A stretch of 29,617 nt of DNA from an uncultured Eubacterium sp. (GTDB lineage: Bacteria; Bacillota; Clostridia; Lachnospirales; Lachnospiraceae): assembly GCA_900547255.1 (NCBI GenBank), contig URGC01000015.1, positions 1-29,617 of the forward strand, in the 5' to 3' direction. A program made the position numbers and the translations under genes. Below, piece by piece: positions 15,889-23,483 of this stretch (the first letter of the stretch is position 1; every line of letters starts with the position of its first letter). Below the pieces are notes generated by a model. That model worked only from the letters and a program-made list of their open reading frames with translations, made no database searches and was not told where the DNA came from.

Positions 15889-17421
15889 ATGAAAAAGAAT
15901 GTTTTGGAATATCTTGAAGATTCCGTTAAGAAATATCCAGAAAAGACAGCAGTAGCAGACAACACTAAGAGCATGACATACAGTGAGCTTTACAATAATG
16001 CAAGAAATGCAGGTGCGGCACTTCTTAGCTATACTAAAAGGAATGAAGCGGTTCCTGTTCTTGCAGATAAGAGCTGCGATATGCTGGCTGTGTTTTTCGG
16101 AGCGGTCATGGCAGGCTGCTTTTATACGATGATAGAACCAACACATCCTAATGATAGAATTAATTCGATTATAAGCACACTTGAGGCAGGGCTTATAGTT
16201 ACTAATGATGACAACCGCACCAAGCTTGATAAACTTGAATTTAACGGGGCAGTTCTTGATATGCATGAGCTGTTAGCACACGAACCATCTGAGGAGGAGC
16301 TTAAAAAGCTTGAATCAGTCAGACGTGACGGACTTGATATCGACCCGTTATATGCGATATTCACATCTGGCTCAACAGGAGTTCCTAAGGGCGTTATAGT
16401 TAATCACAGGTCAGTTATTGATTTCATAGATGAATTCACAACAGTCTTTGATATAACAGATAAAGATATAATCGGTAATCAGGCACCATTTGATTTTGAC
16501 GTGTCAGTTAAAGATATATATTCAGCTATGAAGGTTGGAGCAACATTACAGATAATACCTAAGCAGATGTTTTCATTTCCAGTGAAGCTTCTTGATTATC
16601 TTGATGATAACAAGGTAACAACACTTATATGGGCTGTGTCAGCACTGTGTATAATCACAACATTTAAAGGATTCTCGTATAAGATACCTGAGACTATCAA
16701 CAAAGTAATATTCTCAGGCGAGGTTATGCCAATCAAGCATCTTAATGAGTGGAGAAAAGCTTATCCTGATGCAATGTTTGTCAACGTATATGGACCTACA
16801 GAGATTACATGTAACTGTACATATTATATAGTTGACAGGGATTTTGAACTTGATGATGTTCTTCCAATGGGAAAGGCATTCCGCAATGAGAGAGTTTTCC
16901 TGCTTGATGATGATGACAAGCTTGTCACTAAAGACATGGTTGGCGTTAATGGTGAGGTATGCGTGTCAGGAACAGCAGTTACAATTGGATATTATAACAA
17001 CGAGGAAAAGACAGCACAGGCATTTGTACAGAATCCTCTCAATGATAAATATCCTGAGACTATATACAGGACAGGAGACCTTGCATATTACAATGAAGAG
17101 GGAATTTTATGTTTCTCTTCAAGAAAAGATTTCCAGATTAAGCATATGGGACACAGGATTGAGCTTACAGAAATAGATGCATCCATGAATGCACTTGACG
17201 GAGTTGAGAGAGCATGCTGTATATTTAATCAGGATGCCAATAAGATACTCGGATTCTACGAAGGCGTGGCTGACAAGAAGGAAGTTGTTAAAGGCCTTCT
17301 TAAAAAGATTCCAAAGTATATGATTCCACAGGAATTTATCAATGTCAAGACAATGCCGCTTACAAAGAATGGCAAGATAGACAGAAAAATATTGTTAGAG
17401 GAGTATTTGAAAGATGCTTAA
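15889..17421 (+). CDS. Stand-alone amino-acid adenylation enzyme (DltA/NRPS A-domain type)
   Basis: Activates an amino acid as its adenylate and loads it on a carrier protein; the likely carrier is the small gene at 18789. It has 510 residues, one complete A domain without fused carrier or condensation domain. Core motifs: A3 FTSGSTGVPKGV (158-169), A4 FDFDVSVKDIY (201-211), A5 NVYGPTEITCN (299-309), A7 YRTGDLAYY (393-401), A8 RKDFQIKHMGHRIELTEID (412-430) and A10 LTKNGKIDRK with the catalytic Lys. Asp204 aligns with the NRPS Asp that holds the substrate amino group, so an amino acid is likely. FSGE at 275-278 has Ser where I recall DltA having Cys, so D-alanine is doubtful. Start choice: ATG at 15889 after TGAGGG, not the TTG at 15877. 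No DltB or DltD lies nearby. It overlaps the next gene by 8 nt. Confidence 0.85.
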   Translation: MKKNVLEYLEDSVKKYPEKTAVADNTKSMTYSELYNNARNAGAALLSYTKRNEAVPVLADKSCDMLAVFFGAVMAGCFYTMIEPTHPNDRINSIISTLEAGLIVTNDDNRTKLDKLEFNGAVLDMHELLAHEPSEEELKKLESVRRDGLDIDPLYAIFTSGSTGVPKGVIVNHRSVIDFIDEFTTVFDITDKDIIGNQAPFDFDVSVKDIYSAMKVGATLQIIPKQMFSFPVKLLDYLDDNKVTTLIWAVSALCIITTFKGFSYKIPETINKVIFSGEVMPIKHLNEWRKAYPDAMFVNVYGPTEITCNCTYYIVDRDFELDDVLPMGKAFRNERVFLLDDDDKLVTKDMVGVNGEVCVSGTAVTIGYYNNEEKTAQAFVQNPLNDKYPETIYRTGDLAYYNEEGILCFSSRKDFQIKHMGHRIELTEIDASMNALDGVERACCIFNQDANKILGFYEGVADKKEVVKGLLKKIPKYMIPQEFINVKTMPLTKNGKIDRKILLEEYLKDA

Positions 17422-18667
17422 TGCTGATGTGATAAGCAGGATTGCCAGAGAATACCAGACACCTGTGTATATATTTGATAAGACAATGCTTAAAAGAAGA
17501 ATATCAGATATCAGAGGTATTCTTGGTGATGATGTGACGTTGTGTTATGCAATGAAAGCTAATCCATTTCTTGTTGATGCATTCAAATCACTTGATACAA
17601 AGTATGAGGTGTGCTCTCCGGGAGAGTTCTCGATATGTGAACGCGAGCACGTTGACATGAACAGTATTGTTCTGTCAGGTGTTAACAAAGAAAAGCATGA
17701 TATCTGCCATGTGATGGATGACTGTGGCGGCGTTGGCGTGTATACAGCAGAGTCGCTTAACCAGTTAATCTTGCTTAATGAGTGTGCAGGTGAACGTGGG
17801 ATTACCATAGATATACTTCTTCGTGTCACAAGCGGCAACCAGTTTGGAATAGATGAGGCGGATATTGAGAATATTATACGTGACAGGGACAACTATCCAC
17901 ATGTCAATATCAAAGGGCTTCAGTGTTATTCTGGAACGCAGAAAAAGAAGACAGACATATTCGCACAGGAACTTACATGGCTTGTGCAGCTAAGCGACAG
18001 GCTGTGTGAAGACTATGGATGCCAGCTTACAGAGATTGAGTATGGACCGGGGCTTGCGTATAATTACTTTGGAGAGGCGGCATACGATAATAACTTTGAC
18101 GAGCTTTCAGTGCTTGCAGGTTATCTTGAACCGGTGAAGAAAAAGTATCATGTCACATTGGAGATGGGACGTTTCCTTGTATCAGAGTGTGGAATATATG
18201 TTACTTCAATAGCGGATATCAAGGTTAACAATAACCAGAATTATATTATAGTAGATGGCGGTATTAACCATATCAATTATTATGGTCAGACAATGGCTAT
18301 GAAGATTCCGGCATATTCATATGTCGGCTGTGATGGCGCAGTTGTAAAAGACAGAGAAAAATGTGAGATTCCAGAAGATAATCTTGAAAAATGGACAGTG
18401 TGCGGGTCTCTCTGTACAGTCGCAGATGTGGTAGTGAAAAATCTTCCAATCAGAAAACCACAGCTTGGAGATATGATAATATTCTATAATATAGGTGCAT
18501 ATTCTGTAACAGAAGGAATATATCTTTTCCTTAGCAGGAAGATGCCGCTTATAACTGCGGTTTCATATGATGACGCAGCAGAGGCTTTATATGATGATGT
18601 CACGGTTGAAGTATACAGGGATGTCTATAATTCTGACAGGATTAATTCGAGAAAAGAAGTTATATAA
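17414..18667 (+). CDS. Fold-III PLP-dependent decarboxylase (LysA/BtrK-like)
   Basis: A 417-residue enzyme of the diaminopimelate/ornithine decarboxylase family. The PLP lysine is Lys48 in CYAMKANP; phosphate binding is by EMGRFLV (250-256); the second-subunit catalytic Cys334 lies in CGSLCTVADVV; and GDMIIFYNIGAYS is the C-terminal family block. Unusually, GLQCYSGTQ (168-176) has Tyr172 where lysine and ornithine decarboxylases carry the His that stacks on PLP. The start at 17414 overlaps the adenylation gene by 8 nt, with GAGGAG upstream. Because it is coupled to an adenylation enzyme and a carrier protein, I infer that it may act on a carrier-bound amino acid, as BtrK and VinO do, rather than making lysine. 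Ordinary LysA remains an alternative. Confidence 0.85.
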   Translation: MLNADVISRIAREYQTPVYIFDKTMLKRRISDIRGILGDDVTLCYAMKANPFLVDAFKSLDTKYEVCSPGEFSICEREHVDMNSIVLSGVNKEKHDICHVMDDCGGVGVYTAESLNQLILLNECAGERGITIDILLRVTSGNQFGIDEADIENIIRDRDNYPHVNIKGLQCYSGTQKKKTDIFAQELTWLVQLSDRLCEDYGCQLTEIEYGPGLAYNYFGEAAYDNNFDELSVLAGYLEPVKKKYHVTLEMGRFLVSECGIYVTSIADIKVNNNQNYIIVDGGINHINYYGQTMAMKIPAYSYVGCDGAVVKDREKCEIPEDNLEKWTVCGSLCTVADVVVKNLPIRKPQLGDMIIFYNIGAYSVTEGIYLFLSRKMPLITAVSYDDAAEALYDDVTVEVYRDVYNSDRINSRKEVI

Positions 18668-18788
18668 TTTTCGTTAAATAGTACTTGACTATATGTACAA
18701 GATATTATAAGGTAATTCAGAAAGACAAGGGTTAAATAATTAACTAATAATGTCGATATTATGTATAAGGAAAGGCTGGGATTTTGTA

Positions 18789-19010
18789 ATGGATCAGTTA
18801 ATGGATATTTTAACAGAACTTAATTCGGAGGTAGATTTTGAGACATGCGATACACTTATCGATGATGGTATTCTTGATTCATTTGATATCGTTTCTTTAG
18901 TAGGAGAACTTAATGATACATTTGATATAGAGATTACACCTGTTGATATTGTGCCAGAGAATTTCAATTCTGCTGAAGCTATGTGGGAAATGATTCAGCG
19001 TCTTTCTTAA
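18789..19010 (+). CDS. Discrete acyl/peptidyl carrier protein (DltC-like)
   Basis: A 73-residue acidic four-helix carrier protein. GILDSFDIVSLVGEL (28-42) contains the phosphopantetheine site at Ser31, in the same setting as DltC (LLDS) and discrete PCPs. Start choice: ATG at 18789 gives the usual carrier length; an in-frame ATG at 18750 would add a non-carrier stretch with no ribosome site. The ribosome site for 18789 is itself weak (AGGAAAGG about 13 nt upstream). It follows the decarboxylase after about 120 nt, a gap with a poor promoter-like TTGACT at 18685, so it may be transcribed both with the two enzymes and alone. It is the presumed acceptor of the adenylated amino acid. Confidence 0.88.
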   Translation: MDQLMDILTELNSEVDFETCDTLIDDGILDSFDIVSLVGELNDTFDIEITPVDIVPENFNSAEAMWEMIQRLS

Positions 19011-19018
19011 CTGGTGAG

Positions 19019-19041
19019 ATATTATCCAACGTGGATAATAT
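19019..19041 (+). other. Perfect 10-bp hairpin between carrier gene and FliD-like gene
   Basis: ATATTATCCA and TGGATAATAT pair around an ACG loop 8 nt after the carrier stop. No T-run follows, so it may stabilise a processed 3' end or act as an operator. A clear AAGGAGG ribosome site for the next gene lies downstream at about 19088. Confidence 0.6.
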
Positions 19042-19101
19042 GTAGCTGTAATACTAGAGGCACGGAGGTCTGGGTTTAAGTAATACAAGGAGGATTATAT
19101 T

Positions 19102-19833
19102 ATGGCATACGATTATTCATTTTTATTTTCGTCTTTGAATGGTACAGGAAGTACATCATCGACATCATTTGATTATGCAACACTTTCAAGTATTAAGAAT
19201 GGTTCTTATAAGAAGCTTCTTAATGCATATTACAAGAAACAGTCATCTGATGACAGTACAAGCTCATCATCTGTAAAAGGTGACACTAAATCATCTGCTA
19301 ACAAGGTTAATGCAGCAAGTGTAAGGGATCAGGCTGCAAGCGTATCTGATTCAGTAGATAGTCTTAACAAGTCATCTTTATGGAATAAGGTGGAGAAGAC
19401 TGATGAGTCAGGCAATAAGACTAAGGAGTATGATACAGATGCAATCTATAAGGCTGTTAAGTCTTACGTTGATGATTACAATTCTTTAGTTGGAAGCACA
19501 GGTAATTCAAATGATAACAGCGTGTTAAGAACAGCAGCTAATATGGTTAATTCAACTAAGGTTAATAAGGATATATTAGCTAAGGTTGGTATATCTATCG
19601 GTAAGGACAACAAGCTTTCGATAGATGAGGATGCATTTAAGAAGGCAGACATGTCAACAGTTAAGTCAATCTTTACAGGAGCTGGCTCATACGGCAAGAC
19701 TGTTCAGGCTAATGCATCTATGATATATGGTTCGGCTGTAGCACAGCTTGCCAGGATATCAGGTTCCAGCACATATGGAAGTACTGGTTCATACAGTTAT
19801 ATAAGCAGTGCTGATTTCAACAAATATTTATAA
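19102..19833 (+). CDS. Ser-rich protein resembling the C-terminal part of flagellar cap FliD
   Basis: A 243-residue protein without a signal peptide. The first 100 residues are rich in Ser, Thr, Lys and Asp (SSDDSTSSSSVKGDTKSS). Residues about 113-195 follow the FliD C-terminal pattern: AIYKAVKSYVDDYNSLVGST, LRTAANMVN, ILAKVGISIGKDNKLSIDED, then VKSIFTGAGSYG. The tail is again Ser/Tyr-rich (GSSTYGSTGSYSYISSADF). The family normally caps the growing flagellum and is over 450 residues, so this is either a derived flagellum-type export substrate or an unrelated coiled-coil protein. No flagellar gene lies nearby. The start is ATG at 19102 with AAGGAGG 7 nt upstream. It lies 91 nt after the carrier gene. 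Confidence 0.6.
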   Translation: MAYDYSFLFSSLNGTGSTSSTSFDYATLSSIKNGSYKKLLNAYYKKQSSDDSTSSSSVKGDTKSSANKVNAASVRDQAASVSDSVDSLNKSSLWNKVEKTDESGNKTKEYDTDAIYKAVKSYVDDYNSLVGSTGNSNDNSVLRTAANMVNSTKVNKDILAKVGISIGKDNKLSIDEDAFKKADMSTVKSIFTGAGSYGKTVQANASMIYGSAVAQLARISGSSTYGSTGSYSYISSADFNKYL

Positions 19834-19878
19834 TCAGCGCGCATTTGTTAATAATAACAGACAGGAGAGGTAATAATA

Positions 19879-20385
19879 GTGAGTTTACTTGAGACATGGA
19901 GAGCAACTGCATATAAGCAGGAGAGTACACAGCAGGAAATCAATCAGTTCTGGGGTGCATATTTTAATCAGGAAAAGGCAATTTACGAAGAGATTCTTAA
20001 GACTCCAGATGAACCTGTTAAGGGAACAGTTAAAGAACTTGCAGATAAGTTCGGTGTAGATGTTCTTATTATGACAGGTTTCCTTGACGGAATTGATGAA
20101 AGCTTAAAGAATCCTAATCCAATCGAGACAATGGATGAGAATACAGAAGTAAGTCTTGATTACGATAAGGAAAAGCTCTATTACAACATGGTTGGCTGCA
20201 AGGCAGACTGGTTATATGAGCTTCCAGCATGGGAGAATCTTCTTGATGAGGCAACAAGAAAGCGTCTTTACAGAGAGTCAAAGCTTTCAGGCACAGTTAT
20301 CAAGGAAAAGAAGATTGGTCGTAACGATCCATGTCCATGCGGCAGCGGTAAGAAGTATAAGCAGTGCTGTGGCAAGAATATCTAA
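19879..20385 (+). CDS. SEC-C motif protein
   Basis: A 168-residue cytosolic protein ending in a SEC-C zinc motif, PCPCGSGKKYKQCCG (Cys152, Cys154, Cys163, Cys164), as at the C-terminus of SecA, where it binds zinc and contacts SecB or ribosomes. Residues 1-145 are helical and acidic (EINQFWGAYFNQEKAIYEEI; VKELADKFGVDVLIMTGFLDG) and resemble the short proteins that pair one helical domain with SEC-C; the function is unknown. The start is GTG at 19879 with GGAGAGG 8 nt upstream. It lies 45 nt after the FliD-like gene and ends at a strong terminator, so it closes this gene run. Confidence 0.88.
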   Translation: MSLLETWRATAYKQESTQQEINQFWGAYFNQEKAIYEEILKTPDEPVKGTVKELADKFGVDVLIMTGFLDGIDESLKNPNPIETMDENTEVSLDYDKEKLYYNMVGCKADWLYELPAWENLLDEATRKRLYRESKLSGTVIKEKKIGRNDPCPCGSGKKYKQCCGKNI

Positions 20386-20410
20386 TATTGATTAATTAAG
20401 TCCGGTTAAT

Positions 20411-20453
20411 AAAACAGACAGGAGAAACTGTTATATCTCCTGTCTGTTTTTTT
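20411..20453 (+). terminator. Strong intrinsic terminator overlapping the convergent gene's end
   Basis: A 15-bp perfect stem (20411-20425 with 20436-20450) with a 10-nt loop and a run of seven T. The left part of the hairpin is intergenic. The right arm and T-run encode the last residues (KNRQEI) and stop of the minus-strand gene that begins at 21036. Confidence 0.92.
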
Positions 20454-21036
20454 GATGATTATGTTCTTTTTTTAATGTCACATAGAAAAATATTGTAAAA
20501 CATGCGCCGATGACTGTCAGTGAAACCATCAGGATAAGCCATGGCAGATTGTAATGATACTGGCTTATGATATATGCATTGGAATATTTGGCGAGACTGT
20601 AATAATTCCAGTCGAGGTCTGATGCCATATATTCAAGAAGCTGCCTCAGATATGTATCACCATGTCTTATGTTAGCTGAGAATGTCTGGCTTTCAAGTGT
20701 CAGCAGTGGGGTACTTCCACCGGCGAGCTTGTTGTTGATTAAGAATATGGTGCAGGTATTATCGTTAAGGGAATAATAATAATGTGCGACAGCTTTGCCG
20801 TGGACGTAATAATCATATCCTGAATAATACAGTGTATCCGTAGTACAGTTGATGGCTTTTTTCGTGCTGATAGTATCAGATGTATCTTCGGATATTGTGT
20901 AATGCTTGGGATATATACTTGTAAACACGGAATTAGTCAGACATGTTGTCAGTGCCGTAATTGTAAATATCAGCGATGCGATAAAACCAGTGTATCGCGG
21001 ATTGTGTAATTTTTTATGTAAAAGTGTATTGTGCAT
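20431..21036 (-). CDS. Uncharacterised two-TM membrane protein
   Basis: A 201-residue protein with one membrane segment near the N-terminus (about residues 16-38) and one near the C-terminus (about 164-189). The middle 125 residues are Tyr-, Thr- and Asn-rich and probably extracytoplasmic (TDTLYYSGYDYYVHGKAVAHYYY). The tail KKEHNHQKNRQEI is basic and presumably cytosolic. I recognise no family; the layout resembles bitopic sensor or wall-contact proteins. The start is ATG at 21036 after a weak GGCGGAAAA site. The stop lies inside the convergent terminator, so the 3' end of its own message would carry only part of that hairpin. Confidence 0.65.
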   Translation of the reverse strand: MHNTLLHKKLHNPRYTGFIASLIFTITALTTCLTNSVFTSIYPKHYTISEDTSDTISTKKAINCTTDTLYYSGYDYYVHGKAVAHYYYSLNDNTCTIFLINNKLAGGSTPLLTLESQTFSANIRHGDTYLRQLLEYMASDLDWNYYSLAKYSNAYIISQYHYNLPWLILMVSLTVIGACFTIFFYVTLKKEHNHQKNRQEI

Positions 21037-21108
21037 AGTATTTTCCGCCCTGATTTAATGATGATTAAAGTATAATGCAAAAGTATATCTTATTCAACAG
21101 CTTTGTTG

Positions 21109-21157
21109 AAACTTCATATATCAGTAAGCTGGAGAGCAGTGCAGATATGTGAAGTTT
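21109..21157. repeat. 14-bp inverted repeat in the divergent intergenic region
   Basis: AAACTTCATATATC (21109-21122) and GATATGTGAAGTTT (21144-21157) pair at 13 of 14 positions around a 21-nt loop, between the divergent membrane-protein and methyltransferase genes. As the genes diverge, an operator or leader structure is more likely than a terminator. The rest of 21037-21240 is AT-rich with TATATT-like -10 candidates only. Confidence 0.55.
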
Positions 21158-21240
21158 TCATAAAATATATTTTATTGCTTTTAGAATTGGAAAATATATG
21201 TTATATTAATTATTTGTGAATAATAGAAATGAGGTGCAGG

Positions 21241-21987
21241 ATGGACGCATACACAGGATTTGCATATGTATATGACGAATATATGGACAATATTCCATAT
21301 GATGAATGGGCAGAGTATCTTATATCGCTTTTAAAGGAACAGGGTGTACCAGATGATGGTGCAGTTGCTGACCTTGGCTGTGGAACAGGCACAGTTACAA
21401 GGATTCTTGACAAGACTGGATATGACTGTATAGGTATTGATATGTCAGAGAACATGCTTGTTATAGCTTCTGAGAAGATGTATGAATCTGAGCAGCAGAT
21501 TATATATACAGAGCAGGATATGAGAGATTTCGGGCTGCCATATCAGGTTGATGCATGTGTGAGCATCGGTGATTCCATGAATTATATAACATCAAGGGAA
21601 GATATTAAAAAAGTCTTCTCATGCGTGCATGATAACCTTATAGATGGCGGTGTGTTTATATTTGATCTAAAGACAATACATTTTTTCAGGGATATATTAA
21701 AGGATAATGTCTATGCACAGAACCGTGATGATTCTGCATTTATATGGGATAATACATATGATGAGGACAGCAGGAATAATATATATGATCTGGCAGTATT
21801 TGTCCGCAATGAGGAAGGAACATTTGACAGATTTGAGGAAAACCACTACCAGCATGGATTCTATGATGATGAAGTGACAGGTGCGGCAGCAGAGGCAGGA
21901 CTTAAACTTGTTGCTGTGTATGATGCATTTGGACATGAAGCTCCAAGTGATTTAAGCGAAAGACTGTATTATATATTTAAGAAATAA
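21241..21987 (+). CDS. Class I SAM-dependent methyltransferase
   Basis: A 248-residue cytosolic Rossmann-fold methyltransferase. Motif I is ADLGCGTGT (43-51), the acidic residue after strand 2 is Asp67 in GIDMSENML, and QDMRDFGLP and VSIGDSMNYI follow in the motif II and III positions. The N-terminus YTGFAYVYDEYMD is typical of a widespread Clostridia family of unknown substrate. Start choice: ATG at 21241 follows GAGGTG closely, while the ATG at 21229 has no ribosome site. It is followed 34 nt later by hslO, so the two are likely co-transcribed with the kinase-like gene. Confidence 0.9.
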   Translation: MDAYTGFAYVYDEYMDNIPYDEWAEYLISLLKEQGVPDDGAVADLGCGTGTVTRILDKTGYDCIGIDMSENMLVIASEKMYESEQQIIYTEQDMRDFGLPYQVDACVSIGDSMNYITSREDIKKVFSCVHDNLIDGGVFIFDLKTIHFFRDILKDNVYAQNRDDSAFIWDNTYDEDSRNNIYDLAVFVRNEEGTFDRFEENHYQHGFYDDEVTGAAAEAGLKLVAVYDAFGHEAPSDLSERLYYIFKK

Positions 21988-22021
21988 ATACTAAATAAAC
22001 GAATAAAGGAGGATGGTCTAT

Positions 22022-22900
22022 ATGAAGGACGTTATAATAAGAGGAATTGCTGCGGATGGACAGATAAGAGCGTTTGCAGCTTCAACAAAGAATCTGTGCG
22101 AAGAAGCAAGACGTAGACATAATATGAGCCCTATCGCTACAGTTGCATTAGGAAGACTTCTTACAGGCGGTGCCATGATGGGTACCATGATGAAAAATGA
22201 CGCAGATATAGTGACTATACAGATTAAAGGCGATGGTCCAATCGGCTCAATGACAGTGACAGCAGACCCTAAGGGAAGAGTTAAAGGATATGTGGCTAAT
22301 CCACAGGTTATGCTTCCTTTAAAGAATGGAAAGCTTGATATTGCTGGAGCATTGGGAATTGGTGTTTTAAGCGTAATTAAGGATATCGGTCTTAAAGAGC
22401 CTTACGTTGGTGATACTATTCTTGTGACAAGTGAGATTGGTGATGACCTTACTTATTATTTTGCGACAAGTGAGCAGGTTCCATCTTCGGTGGCGCTTGG
22501 TGTTCTTATGAATAAAGATAACACAGTTGAGCAGGCGGGCGGTTTTATAATACAGCTTATGCCGGATGCGACAGAGGAAGTCATCACTAAACTTGAGGAG
22601 TCTATCAAACAGATTAAGTCAGTTACAGAGCTTCTTGAGAATGGAATGACACCAGAGGACATATTAAGACTTATACTTAAAGATATGAACTTTGAGCTGC
22701 TTGACACAATCGATACAGAATTTTACTGCAACTGTTCCAAGGACAGAGTGAGCAAGGCAATTATGAGCATAGGTGCCAAGGATATACAGGAGATGATAGA
22801 CGATGGCAAGCCAATAGAGGTAAACTGCCATTTCTGCAATACCAACTATACATTTACAGTAGATGAGCTCAAAGAGATGCTGGAGGTTGTAAAAGGCTGA
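22022..22900 (+). CDS. hslO: Redox-regulated chaperone Hsp33
   Basis: A holdase chaperone activated by oxidation and unfolding, guarding cytosolic proteins during oxidative stress. It has 292 residues, the normal length. The N-terminal domain shows RRRHNMSPIATVALGRLLTG and GMTPEDILRLIL. The C-terminal zinc switch is complete: CNC (Cys236, Cys238) and CHFC (Cys269, Cys272). Start choice: AGGAGG occupies 22007-22012, so the ATG at 22013 has no spacing and the ATG at 22022 (9 nt away) is the start. The stop TGA shares its last base with the ATG of the next gene. Confidence 0.97.
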   Translation: MKDVIIRGIAADGQIRAFAASTKNLCEEARRRHNMSPIATVALGRLLTGGAMMGTMMKNDADIVTIQIKGDGPIGSMTVTADPKGRVKGYVANPQVMLPLKNGKLDIAGALGIGVLSVIKDIGLKEPYVGDTILVTSEIGDDLTYYFATSEQVPSSVALGVLMNKDNTVEQAGGFIIQLMPDATEEVITKLEESIKQIKSVTELLENGMTPEDILRLILKDMNFELLDTIDTEFYCNCSKDRVSKAIMSIGAKDIQEMIDDGKPIEVNCHFCNTNYTFTVDELKEMLEVVKG

Positions 22901-23406
22901 TGGGAAATGTAATACTGATTGGTATGCCGGGAAGTGGTAAGAGTACTTTGGGTGTAGTGATTGCAAAGAAGCTTAATATGCATTTCATAGATTCAGACCT
23001 TGTGATACAGGAAAAATACGGCAAGACACTTGAAGAGCTTATTGACGAGAATGGTGATGCCGGCTTTATCAAGATTGAGAATGATGTCAATGTCGGAATC
23101 AATGTAGATAATGCGGTGATTGCCACAGGTGGAAGTGCTGTGTATGGCGATGAGGCGATGAGACATTTCAAGGAGACAGGACTGGTTGTATTCCTTGATG
23201 TTCCGGTTGAAGAGATTCAAGAAAGAATAGGCTCTCTTAAAGAGAGAGGCGTGGTATCTAATGGTAAGACTGACATAGATGAGATATTTGATGACAGGGA
23301 TATGCTGTATAGAAAATATGCAGACGTCACATATTCACAGCGTCACAATATGTTAAGAGAGTCGGTTGAGGAGCTTTGCCAGATAATTAAAGATAACAGA
23401 CGTTGA
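22900..23406 (+). CDS. Shikimate-kinase-like P-loop kinase with altered substrate site
   Basis: A 168-residue nucleotide kinase of the shikimate kinase family. It keeps the P-loop GMPGSGKST (8-16), the DSD motif (31-33), and the late Arg133 in DDRDMLYRKYADVTYS. However, the FR..E motif that supplies the shikimate-binding Arg reads GFIKIE (55-60), and the GGG motif reads ATGGSA. If these changes alter binding, the substrate may not be shikimate. Start ATG 22900 overlaps the hslO stop by one base, and its ribosome site must lie inside hslO (GGAGG about 14 nt upstream), implying coupling. No other aromatic-pathway gene lies beside it. A true but divergent aroK is the alternative. Confidence 0.8.
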   Translation: MGNVILIGMPGSGKSTLGVVIAKKLNMHFIDSDLVIQEKYGKTLEELIDENGDAGFIKIENDVNVGINVDNAVIATGGSAVYGDEAMRHFKETGLVVFLDVPVEEIQERIGSLKERGVVSNGKTDIDEIFDDRDMLYRKYADVTYSQRHNMLRESVEELCQIIKDNRR

Positions 23407-23431
23407 AAGATGATTTAAAATGTTTTATACT
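23403..23431 (+). promoter_or_regulatory. Promoter of glnS
   Basis: TTGAAA (23403-23408), a 17-nt spacer and TATACT (23426-23431). The -35 box overlaps the stop codon of the kinase-like gene. It gives an mRNA leader of about 45 nt before glnS. Confidence 0.65.
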
Positions 23432-23483
23432 GATAAGTATGTATGAATAGCAACTTTTGGTAAAAATACGGGAGGAATTACTC

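Noticed and set aside
15889..19010. A standard dlt (D-alanylation) operon
   Set aside because: No DltB acyltransferase or DltD is present, a PLP decarboxylase takes their place, and the A-domain has Ser in FSGE rather than the Cys I recall for DltA.
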